NCBI RefSeq assembly: GCF_036226925.1
Contig: NZ_CP109031.1
Coordinates: forward strand, 6,200,001 to 6,264,000
Reading direction: 5' to 3'
From: Streptomyces sp. NBC_00659
Lineage (GTDB): Bacteria > Actinomycetota > Actinomycetes > Streptomycetales > Streptomycetaceae
Length of the DNA: 64,000 bases
The translations under genes and the position numbers were made by a program. The notes beneath the pieces are model-generated. The model was not told where the DNA came from, ran no database searches, and was given only the letters and a program-made list of their open reading frames with translations. Within the stretch, counting starts at the first letter, position 1, and the number at the start of each line of letters is the position of its first letter. This document shows, one piece after another, positions 34,201 to 41,560 of the stretch.

Positions 34201-34679
34201 CCAGTGAGCACGACTTCGACGTGACGCTCGAAGCGGGCTCCTACGAAGTGCGCATCCGCGGCTCCATGGACCGTGTCGAGGCCGACACCGAGGGCCGCGC
34301 CTACGTGGTCGACTTCAAGACCGGCAAGCAGGCGCCGAGCGCCGCCGAGGTGACCCACCACCCGCAGCTCGCCGTCTACCAGCTCGCCGTCGGTGAAGGC
34401 GCGGTCGACGACGTCTTCGACGGCGTACGTCCCGAAGCGGGCGGCGCCGAACTCGTCCAGCTCCGCCAGGGCGCTGCCAAGAAGAACGGCGGCGAGACCC
34501 TTCCCAAGGTGCAGGCGCAGGAGCCGCTGGAGGGCGAGTGGGTCGGCGACCTGCTGGCGAACGCCGCCGGCAAGGTCCTCGACGAGCGGTTCTCACCGAC
34601 GACGGGTCAGCACTGTACGCACTGCTCCTTCCGGGCGTCCTGCAGTGCCCGGCCGGAGGGCCGCCAGGTGGTCGACTGA
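31230..34679 (+). CDS. adnA: Helicase-nuclease AdnA-like subunit
   Basis: 1149 residues. UvrD-type motor: Walker A GPGTGKTT (58-65), the motif II helicase box DEYQDTDP near 265, and HRSKGLEW in domain 2. The C-terminal RecB-type nuclease has D1028 and K1030 in VVDFKTGK. An AddB-like iron-sulfur motif is present: Cys898, then Cys1129, Cys1132 and Cys1138 (CxxCxxxxxC). With AdnB it should resect double-strand DNA ends for recombination. An 18-bp tandem repeat encodes EGPSDA units (about residues 470-510), an insertion in a surface region. GTG at 31230 has only AGGACC nearby. It is followed by adnB after 132 bases. Confidence 0.9.
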   Translation: MSSTSSTRRLTHPFVRQGARGAYRLVRTAPARVDPPRLDAGQRAVVDHGSGPLLVLAGPGTGKTTTLVESVAARIERGGDPERILVLTFSRKAAVELRDRMALRIGAARAPRATTFHSFCYALIRAHQDSDLFVEPLRLLSGPEQDVAVRELLAGQPDLERLGLAHVRWPDELRACLTTRGFADEVRAVLARSRELGLGPDALEAFARRIGRPDWGAAAAFLAEYLDVLDMQGVLDYAELVHRAVLLVRRPEVAERLAAQYDAVYVDEYQDTDPAQVRLLRGLAGGGRTLVAFGDPDQSIYAFRGADVNGILEFPDAFPRVDGRPAPVEVLGTSRRSGADLLEATRRLTLRMPLTRLPAQKVRAHRELSPVRDGGHVEVYTYPTSGTELDNIADILRRAHLEDGVPWGEMAVLVRAGSRTIPTIRRALTSAGVPLDIDGDDLPLRHEPAIAPLLTALRAVARAESETGTEGPSDAEGPSDAEGPSDTEESSDAVGMSGADGVSDPGGMSGAAEDPREGTAGVRAASWLDTETALTLLASPLASMDAADLRRLGRALREEERAGGNLVPPPSDVLLARALAEPERLVAHDPAYARGAQRLGALLRKARERLAGGGTAEEALWDLWDGTPWPQRLERAARRGGAAGRNADRDLDAVCALFATAGRAEERTGGRGALNFLEEIDAEDIAADTLTRRAFRPEAVRLMTAHRSKGLEWRLVVVAGVQEGLWPDLRRRGSLLEADRIGRDGLAEPLTPGALLSEERRLFYVAATRARERLVVTAVKAPADDGDQPSRFLTELGVEPKDVTGRPRRPLAVAPLVAELRATTVDPRVSESLRQAAARRLARLAALADEDGRPLVPSAHPYRWWGMYEPTESKIPLRDRDQPVVLSGSALDQLANTCALQWFLGREVKADAPATAAQGFGNVVHVLADEVASGRTPADLDVLMERLDSVWNALAFDAPWKSAQEKEHARVALERFLKWHVMDRTGRTPVASEHDFDVTLEAGSYEVRIRGSMDRVEADTEGRAYVVDFKTGKQAPSAAEVTHHPQLAVYQLAVGEGAVDDVFDGVRPEAGGAELVQLRQGAAKKNGGETLPKVQAQEPLEGEWVGDLLANAAGKVLDERFSPTTGQHCTHCSFRASCSARPEGRQVVD
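32634..32705. repeat. Four tandem 18-bp units inside adnA
   Basis: GCGGAAGGGCCGTCCGAT-type units at 32634, 32652, 32670 and 32688 (the middle two identical), followed by a decayed copy. They add (E/D)GPSDA hexapeptides in frame. Confidence 0.85.
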
Positions 34680-34811
34680 GCTGCTCCGGGGACATGACGT
34701 CAGCGAGTGACGCATAGCACCACATGTGCTGACCTGCTGTTCTTTCACCCCGGGCGCCGATCTGCGCCGATCTGGCCACCGCTGTCAGCGGACGCCGCTA
34801 GCCTCTGCGAC

Positions 34812-37800
34812 ATGCCCGCCCGTATCACCGACCCCGAACAGCTCAAAGAGCTCCTCGGCATCCCGTTCACCCCGGAACAGACGGAGTGCATCACAGCGGA
34901 GCCCGCCCCGCAGGTGATCGTGGCCGGAGCGGGTTCGGGCAAGACCACGGTGATGGCGGCCCGCGTGGTGTGGCTGGTCGGCACCGGGCAGGTGGCCCCC
35001 GAGCAGGTCCTCGGTCTGACGTTCACCAACAAGGCGGCGGGCGAACTCGCCGAACGGGTCCGCAAGGCGCTCGTCAAGGCGGGAGTCACCGACCCGGACG
35101 TCATCGACCCGGACAACCCGCCGGGCGAGCCGGTCATCTCCACGTACCACGCCTTCGCGGGCCGGCTGCTGACCGACCACGGCCTGCGCATCGGTCTCGA
35201 ACCGACGTCCCGGCTCCTCGCCGACGCCACCCGCTACCAGCTCGCCGCGCGCGTGCTGCGCGAGGCACCGGGCCCGTACCCGGCACTGACCCGCTCCTTC
35301 CCCGACCTGGTCGGGGACCTCCTGACCCTCGACTCCGAGCTCTCCGAACACCTCGTGACGGCCGGGGACCTGCGTGCCCACGACGCCGAGCTGCTGCGCA
35401 CCCTGGAGAGCGCGCGACTCACCAACGCGGATCTGCGCAAGGTCCCCGAGGCCGCCGCGGCCCGGCGCGAACTCGCCGAGCTGGTGGGCCGCTACCGCGC
35501 GGCGAAACGCGAGCGCGACCTCCTCGACTTCGGCGACCAGATCGCCCTCTCGGCCACCCTCGCCAGTACCCGTCCCGAGGTCGGGGAGATCCTGCGCGAC
35601 GAGTTCCGGGTGGTCCTGCTGGACGAGTACCAGGACACGTCGGTGGCCCAGCGCATCCTGCTCGCCGGGCTGTTCGGTGGCGGCACAGGGCACCCCGTCA
35701 CGGCGGTCGGTGACCCCTGCCAGGCGATCTACGGCTGGCGCGGCGCCTCCGTCGCCAACCTCGACGACTTCCCCGAGCACTTCGCGCGCCCCGACGGCCG
35801 CCCCGCCACCCGCCAGTCGCTCAGCGAGAACCGCCGCAGCGGCGGCCGCCTGCTCGACCTCGCCAACGGCCTCGCGGAGCCGCTGCGCGCCATGCACGCG
35901 GGCGTGGAGGCCCTGCGGCCCGCCCCCGGGGCCGAGCGGGACGGCCTGGTGCGCTGCGCGCTGCTGCGCACCCACGCCGAGGAGATCGGCTGGCTCGCCG
36001 ACTCGATCGCCCATCTCGTCCGCACCGGAAAGGCACCCGCCGAGATCGCCGTCCTGTGCCGCACCGCCACCGACTTCGCCGAGATCCAGGGCGCGCTCGT
36101 CGCCCGTGACATCCCCGTCGAGGTGGTGGGCCTCTCCGGCCTGTTGCACCTGCCCGAGGTGGCCGACCTGGTGGCCGTCTGCGAAGTCCTCCAGGACCCG
36201 GGGGCGAACGCCTCCCTCGTCCGGCTGCTCACCGGTCCGCGCTGGCGGATCGGCCCGCGCGACCTCGCCCTCCTCGGGCGCCGCGCCCGGCTGCTCGTGT
36301 CCCACGCGCGCGGGGGGGCCGACGACGACGATCCGGACCGCAGGCTCGCAGCGGCCGTCGAGGGGGTCGACCCGGCCGAGGTGATATCGCTCGCCGACGC
36401 CCTCGACACGTTCCTGGAGACGCCCTTCGAGGCCGCGGGGGACGACGACGGGCTGCCCTTCTCGCCGGACGCGCGCGTGCGCTTCGCGCGGCTCGCCGCC
36501 GAACTGCGCGACCTGCGCCGCTCGCTGGCCGACCCGCTCATGGACGTCCTGCACCGGGTCCTCGCCGTCACCGGCCTCGAGGTCGAGCTCTCCGCGTCCC
36601 CGCACGCCCTGGCCGCCCGCCGCCGCGAGACCCTGTCCAACTTCCTGGACGTCGCCGCGTCCTTCGCCTCCGGCGACGGCGAGGCGAGCCTGCTGGCCTT
36701 CCTCGGGTTCCTGCGCACCGCCGCGCAGTACGAGAAGGGGCTGGACAACGCCCTGCCCGGCGGCGAGAACACGGTCAAGGTGCTCACCGCGCACAAGTCC
36801 AAGGGCCTGGAATGGGACGTGGTGGCCGTCCCCGGCCTCGTCGACGGCACCTTCCCCAGCGGCCAGGGCCGCGAGAAATGGACCGCCCAGGGCAAGGTCC
36901 TGCCGCACCGGCTGCGCGGTGACGCCGACACCCTGCCCGACGTCGACACCTGGGACGCCAAAAGCATCAAGGCCTTCCACGAGGCCATGAAGGCGCACCA
37001 GCACACCGAGGAACTGCGCCTCGGCTACGTGACGTTCACCCGCCCCCGTTCGCTCCTGCTCGGCTCCGGCCACTGGTGGGGGCCCTCCCAGAAGCGGACG
37101 CGCGGCCCCTCGGACTTCCTGCACGCCCTCCACGACCACTGCGTGGCCGGACACGGCGAGATCGAGGTCTGGGCGGACGAACCGGCCGAGGACGAGGAGA
37201 ACCCGGCCCTGCGCGCGGCGGCCGCCGACCACGCCTGGCCGCTCCCGCTCGACGACGAGGCCCTCGCCCGCCGCCGCGCGGCGGCGGAGACCGTACTCGC
37301 CCACCTGGAGCGGGTCGCCTCCCACGACGAGGCCCACCCGGGCGCCGACGCGGGCAGGGGCAAGCGGCACCCGTACCCGGCCGCCCACGACCCCGGCTCG
37401 CACGACGATCCGGAATGGCCGCCCCCGCCCGAGGACGACACCCCGCCCTACGACGAGTACGACGACTACGAAGAGGACGGCCTCCCCGAGGACGAGTTCC
37501 CCGGAGGGAGCCTTCCCGGAGAGCACTCCCCGCGGGGCGGCGTCCCGGATAGCGCCCTTCCCGAAGGCACCCTTCCCGAAGACGACGACTCGGACTGGGA
37601 CTCCTGGGCGACGGAGCGGCCGGGAGAGCGCCCGGCCGGCCGCGGGAGCGAACGTCCCACGGTGCCGCACCAGGCCCAGGGCCCCGCCACCCGCCGGCAC
37701 CCCCGGGAGACCGGGAGTGAGCGCTTCACGCCCGAGGAGGCGCGCACCCTCGCGTCCTGGGACCGCGACCTGGACGCGCTCACCGGAGAGCTCATGCGCG

Positions 37801-38474
37801 CCCGCGCGAGCGTCACCCACGTCCCCCTGCCCGCCTCGCTCACCGCCTCCCAGCTGGTGCGTCTGGCCGCCGACCCGGACGGCTTCGCGCAGGAACTAGC
37901 CCGCCCCATGCCGCGCCCCCCGCAGCGCGCCGCACGCCGGGGCACGCGCTTCCACGCCTGGGTGGAGTCCCGCTTCGAAGAACTGCGGCTGCCGATGCTG
38001 GACCCCGAGGACCTGCCCGGCGGCGAGGCGGAGATCGCCGACGAGCACGACCTGGAGACCCTGAAGGACGCCTTCGAACGCAGTCCCTACGCGCACCGCA
38101 CCCCGTACCGCGTCGAGGCGCCCTTCCAGCTCGCGATCGCCGGCCGGGTCGTCCGCGGCCGGATCGACGCCGTCTACAGGAACGGCGAAGGCGAGGAGAC
38201 GACGTACGAGATCGTCGACTGGAAGACCGGCCACGGCCGCACGGCCGACCCGCTCCAGCTCGCGCTGTACCGCCTGGGCTGGGCCGAGCGGCAGGGAGTG
38301 CCCCTGGAATCCGTCACGGCCGCGTTCCTGTACGTCCGCGACGGCGAGGTCGTACGACCGGACGGCCTCCCGGACCGCGCGGCGCTGGAACGGCTGCTCA
38401 CCGAGGACCCGACGGGTGTCCAGGACGAGGTTCCGGCAGAACCGCCGGACGAACACGCCTCCGTGGGCGGATAG
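34812..38474 (+). CDS. adnB: Helicase-nuclease AdnB-like subunit
   Basis: 1220 residues. Walker A AGAGSGKT (38-45), motif II LLDEYQDTS, QAIYGWRGA and HKSKGLEWD mark a UvrD/RecB motor. The nuclease has D1136 and K1138 in IVDWKTGHG; the Fe-S cysteines seen in the partner are absent. Residues about 836-970 are an acidic, Pro-rich disordered insertion (PPPPEDDTPPYDEYDDYEEDG) between motor and nuclease. ATG at 34812 is preferred: a TAGCCT hexamer ends seven bases upstream, as in leaderless mRNAs, so the gene may have its own promoter as well as read-through from adnA. The last bases overlap the -10-like box of the next gene. Confidence 0.9.
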   Translation: MPARITDPEQLKELLGIPFTPEQTECITAEPAPQVIVAGAGSGKTTVMAARVVWLVGTGQVAPEQVLGLTFTNKAAGELAERVRKALVKAGVTDPDVIDPDNPPGEPVISTYHAFAGRLLTDHGLRIGLEPTSRLLADATRYQLAARVLREAPGPYPALTRSFPDLVGDLLTLDSELSEHLVTAGDLRAHDAELLRTLESARLTNADLRKVPEAAAARRELAELVGRYRAAKRERDLLDFGDQIALSATLASTRPEVGEILRDEFRVVLLDEYQDTSVAQRILLAGLFGGGTGHPVTAVGDPCQAIYGWRGASVANLDDFPEHFARPDGRPATRQSLSENRRSGGRLLDLANGLAEPLRAMHAGVEALRPAPGAERDGLVRCALLRTHAEEIGWLADSIAHLVRTGKAPAEIAVLCRTATDFAEIQGALVARDIPVEVVGLSGLLHLPEVADLVAVCEVLQDPGANASLVRLLTGPRWRIGPRDLALLGRRARLLVSHARGGADDDDPDRRLAAAVEGVDPAEVISLADALDTFLETPFEAAGDDDGLPFSPDARVRFARLAAELRDLRRSLADPLMDVLHRVLAVTGLEVELSASPHALAARRRETLSNFLDVAASFASGDGEASLLAFLGFLRTAAQYEKGLDNALPGGENTVKVLTAHKSKGLEWDVVAVPGLVDGTFPSGQGREKWTAQGKVLPHRLRGDADTLPDVDTWDAKSIKAFHEAMKAHQHTEELRLGYVTFTRPRSLLLGSGHWWGPSQKRTRGPSDFLHALHDHCVAGHGEIEVWADEPAEDEENPALRAAAADHAWPLPLDDEALARRRAAAETVLAHLERVASHDEAHPGADAGRGKRHPYPAAHDPGSHDDPEWPPPPEDDTPPYDEYDDYEEDGLPEDEFPGGSLPGEHSPRGGVPDSALPEGTLPEDDDSDWDSWATERPGERPAGRGSERPTVPHQAQGPATRRHPRETGSERFTPEEARTLASWDRDLDALTGELMRARASVTHVPLPASLTASQLVRLAADPDGFAQELARPMPRPPQRAARRGTRFHAWVESRFEELRLPMLDPEDLPGGEAEIADEHDLETLKDAFERSPYAHRTPYRVEAPFQLAIAGRVVRGRIDAVYRNGEGEETTYEIVDWKTGHGRTADPLQLALYRLGWAERQGVPLESVTAAFLYVRDGEVVRPDGLPDRAALERLLTEDPTGVQDEVPAEPPDEHASVGG

Positions 38475-38484
38475 GCTCAGGAAC

Positions 38485-39897
38485 ATGAGCAAGCCCGTTG
38501 ACAACGCCGTCAGCACCGTCCGTACGTACATCGAGACCCACCGCGCCGCCTTCCTCGACGACCTCGGTCGGTGGCTGCGCATCCCCTCGGTCTCGGCTCA
38601 GCCCGAGCACGCCGCGGACGTGGCACGCAGCGCCGACTGGCTCGCCGCCAAACTCCGGGAGACCGGCTTCCCGACCTGTGAGGTCTGGCCGACGGCGGGC
38701 GCGCCCGCCGTCTTCGCCGAGTGGCCCTCCGCGGACCCCGACGCACCCACGGTCCTCGTCTACGGACACCACGACGTTCAGCCCGCCGCCCGCGAGGACG
38801 GCTGGGACACCGACCCCTTCGAGCCGGTGATCCGGGGCAACCGCCTCCACGCGCGCGGGGCCGCGGACGACAAGGGCCAGGTGTTCTTCCACACACTCGG
38901 CGTCCGGGCCCACCTCGCCGCCACGGGGCGCACCACCCCGGCCGTGCACCTCAAGCTGCTGATCGAGGGCGAGGAGGAGTCCGGCTCCCCGCACTTCCGC
39001 GAGCTCGTCGAGAAGCACGCGCGGCGGCTCGCCGCCGACGCCGTGATCGTCTCCGACACCGGCATGTGGTCCGAGGACACCCCCACCGTCTGTACGGGCA
39101 TGCGGGGCCTCGCCGAGTGCGAGATCGTCCTGCACGGACCCGAGCAGGACATCCACTCCGGATCCTTCGGCGGCGCCGTGCCCAACCCCGCCACCGCGGT
39201 CGCCCGCCTGGTCGCGGCCCTGCACGACGAGCACGCGCGCGTGGCCGTACCCGGCTTCTACGACGGGCTCACCGAACTCACCGACCGCGAGCGCGAACTC
39301 TTCGCCGAACTGCCCTTCGACGAGGAGCGATGGCTGCGCACGGCCAGGTCGACGGCCACCCACGGAGAGGCCGGTCACACCACCCTGGAGCGCGTCTGGG
39401 CCCGCCCGACCGCCGAGGTCAACGGCATCGGCGGCGGCTACCAGGGCGCGGGCAGCAAGACGATCATCCCGTCCTCGGCCCTGGTCAAGCTCTCCTTCCG
39501 GCTCGTCGCCGGGCAGGACCCGGACCACATCGAGAAGGCCGTACGCGCCTGGGCGGCCGAGCAGGTGCCCGACGGCATCCGGCACGAGATCACCTTCAGC
39601 CCGTCCACCCGCCCGTGCCTGACCCCGCTCGACCACCCCGCCCTGCAGTCCGTCGTACGCGCCATGGGCCGGGCCTTCGAGCAGCCGGTCCGCTACACCC
39701 GCGAGGGCGGATCGGGACCGGCGGCCGACCTCCAGGAAGTTTTCGGCGCCCCGGTGCTCTTCCTGGGCATCTCCGTTCCCTCCGACGGCTGGCACGCCCC
39801 CAACGAGAAGGTCGAACTCGACCTCCTCATGAAGGGCGTGGAGACGGCCGCCTACCTGTGGGGCGACCTCGCCGAGAACTGGCGCGAGACACACTGA
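38485..39897 (+). CDS. M20 family dipeptidase
   Basis: 470 residues of the M20/M25/M40 zinc peptidase family. Metal-binding residues are His in VLVYGHHDVQP, the bridging Asp in ARGAADDKGQ, Glu-Glu in IEGEEESGSP, Asp in VSDTGMW and the late His in SDGWHAPNE. The lid/dimerisation domain holds HSGSFGGAVPNP. It should cleave dipeptides or N-acyl amino acids in the cytoplasm; it resembles the carnosinase-like CNDP group. ATG at 38485 lies seven bases after TAGGCT, whose TAG is the stop codon of adnB, so it may be transcribed leaderless from there. Confidence 0.93.
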   Translation: MSKPVDNAVSTVRTYIETHRAAFLDDLGRWLRIPSVSAQPEHAADVARSADWLAAKLRETGFPTCEVWPTAGAPAVFAEWPSADPDAPTVLVYGHHDVQPAAREDGWDTDPFEPVIRGNRLHARGAADDKGQVFFHTLGVRAHLAATGRTTPAVHLKLLIEGEEESGSPHFRELVEKHARRLAADAVIVSDTGMWSEDTPTVCTGMRGLAECEIVLHGPEQDIHSGSFGGAVPNPATAVARLVAALHDEHARVAVPGFYDGLTELTDRERELFAELPFDEERWLRTARSTATHGEAGHTTLERVWARPTAEVNGIGGGYQGAGSKTIIPSSALVKLSFRLVAGQDPDHIEKAVRAWAAEQVPDGIRHEITFSPSTRPCLTPLDHPALQSVVRAMGRAFEQPVRYTREGGSGPAADLQEVFGAPVLFLGISVPSDGWHAPNEKVELDLLMKGVETAAYLWGDLAENWRETH

Positions 39898-39992
39898 ACA
39901 AGCCGAACCGCAGCCCCAAGAGCGCACCGCACGCGCGTCCTGCTGAACCGCCCGCCGAAACAACCGTTCCACCGGGGGAGTTGGAAGCATCC

Positions 39993-40937
39993 GTGACCAC
40001 CTGGACCGACCACAGTGCCGACCGTCCCATCTCGCTCACCGCTCCGAGCGGCATTGACCGGGCCGCCCACCACCGGCTCGACGAGGCCTGGCTCGCGGCG
40101 GCCTGGAGCCACCCCACGACCCGCGCCTTCGTGGTCTCCGGCGGTCAGGTGCTCATCGACGAGATGGCCGACGGCACCACCGAACTGCTGATGACGCCCT
40201 CCTTCGAGGCCCCGCTCACCGAGGCCCACCGCTATTTCCTGGGCACGGACGACGACGGGGTGAGCTACTTCGCGCTCCAGAAGGACGCGCTTCCCGGCCG
40301 TATCGACCAGTCCGCCCGCCCGGCGGGCCTGCGCGAGGCCGGTCTCCTGCTGTCCCCGCGCGACGCAGGTCTGATGGCCCACGCGGTCGCGCTGGAGAAC
40401 TGGCAGCGACTGCACCGCTTCTGCTCCCGCTGCGGCGAGCGCACCGTCATCGCGGCCGCCGGTCACATCCGCCGCTGCCCGGCGTGCGGCGCCGAGCACT
40501 ACCCGCGCACCGACCCGGCCGTGATCATGGCCGTCACGGACGACGAGGACCGCATCCTGCTGGGCCGGCAGGTGCACTGGCCCGAAGGCCGCTTCTCCAC
40601 CCTCGCGGGCTTCGTCGAGCCCGGAGAGTCGATCGAGCAGTCGGTGCGCCGTGAGGTCTTCGAGGAGGTCGGGGTCACGGTCGGCGAGGTCGACTATGTC
40701 GCCAGCCAGCCCTGGCCGTTCCCCTCCAGCCTCATGCTGGGCTTCCGGGCCCGCGCCACCTCGTCGGAGATCGACGTCGACGGCGAGGAGATCGAGGAAG
40801 CCCGCTGGTTCTCCCGGGACGACCTGCGGTCCGCCTTCGAGTCCGGGGAGGTGCTGCCTCCCTACGGAATCTCGATCGCGGCCCGCCTGATCGAGCTCTG
40901 GTACGGCAAGCCCCTGCCGACCCGCAACGCCCCCTGA
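39993..40937 (+). CDS. nudC: NAD(+) diphosphatase NudC
   Basis: 314 residues. Zinc ribbon C144, C147, C162 and C165 is followed by the NUDIX box (GFVEPGESIEQSVRREVFEEVG, 206-227) and the NADH-diphosphatase signature SQPWPFPSS (238-246). It splits NAD(H) to AMP and NMN(H) and in bacteria also removes NAD caps from RNA. GTG at 39993 is chosen; GGGGGAG lies upstream, though somewhat far. Its mycobacterial homologue (Rv3199c) is likewise next to mrx1 and uvrD2. A bidirectional terminator follows. Confidence 0.94.
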   Translation: MTTWTDHSADRPISLTAPSGIDRAAHHRLDEAWLAAAWSHPTTRAFVVSGGQVLIDEMADGTTELLMTPSFEAPLTEAHRYFLGTDDDGVSYFALQKDALPGRIDQSARPAGLREAGLLLSPRDAGLMAHAVALENWQRLHRFCSRCGERTVIAAAGHIRRCPACGAEHYPRTDPAVIMAVTDDEDRILLGRQVHWPEGRFSTLAGFVEPGESIEQSVRREVFEEVGVTVGEVDYVASQPWPFPSSLMLGFRARATSSEIDVDGEEIEEARWFSRDDLRSAFESGEVLPPYGISIAARLIELWYGKPLPTRNAP

Positions 40938-40957
40938 GCGGGCCCCGGACATGACGC

Positions 40958-40987
40958 TGCCCCTCCGGCGAGCTCGCCGGAGGGGCA
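40958..40987. terminator. Bidirectional terminator between nudC and mrx1
   Basis: Perfect palindrome TGCCCCTCCGGCGAG / CTCGCCGGAGGGGCA, 15 bp per arm, between convergent stop codons. Confidence 0.8.
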
Positions 40988-41006
40988 TTGCCGTGCGCGC
41001 GTGAGC

Positions 41007-41261
41007 TCAGGCGGTGAGGGCCTGCTTCACCTGGGCGAGACTCGGGTTCGTCATGACGACCTCGGCGCCGCCGGCGGCGACCACCAGGACCGTCGGAACG
41101 GTCTGGTTGCCGCCGTTCGCCTTCTCGACGAACGCCGCGGACTGCGGGTCCTGCTCGATGTTGATCTCGTTGTACGCGATGCCCTCACGGTCCATCTGGC
41201 TCTTGAGCCGACGGCAGTAGCCGCACCACGTGGTGCTGTACATCGTCACAGTGCCCTGCAT
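41007..41261 (-). CDS. mrx1: Mycoredoxin (glutaredoxin-like)
   Basis: 84 residues with a glutaredoxin fold: VTMYSTTWCGYCRRL places the active CxxC at Cys13 and Cys16, followed by TVPTVLV (cis-Pro loop) and the C-terminal helix. The type matches Mrx1, which reduces mycothiol mixed disulfides in actinobacteria. ATG at 41261 has GGAG nine to twelve bases upstream. It is divergent from uvrD2 and convergent with nudC. Confidence 0.92.
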   Translation of the reverse strand: MQGTVTMYSTTWCGYCRRLKSQMDREGIAYNEINIEQDPQSAAFVEKANGGNQTVPTVLVVAAGGAEVVMTNPSLAQVKQALTA

Positions 41262-41560
41262 GTCTCATGCGCTCCTTCACGGCTTGGGGTGCGTGGTCGC
41301 TGCAAGTGGAACGCAGGTCATCCTGTCACCATTCCCGTGGGGGGTATCGGGGACGTCCGCCGGGACGTGACGCTCGCCGCACCCGTGTCCCACCGCAGGC
41401 GAGACGGCCGCGGCGAAGCAGGAGCATGGCACCGGGGCATGGCCGAAAGGCGACTCCGGCACACGCGGCGCACGTGACGCTCGCCGCATTCGTACGACCG
41501 CAGCCGTCTCCCTGTGGACAACCGGCTCACCCGCCTCCGCCGACCTGGCAGCATGGCTGT
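41262..41560. other. Divergent region between mrx1 and uvrD2
   Basis: 299 bases without a gene. It carries a 17-bp direct repeat ACGTGACGCTCGCCGCA at 41365-41381 and 41472-41488. CAGCAT ends six bases before the uvrD2 GTG, suggesting a leaderless transcript on that side. Confidence 0.5.
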
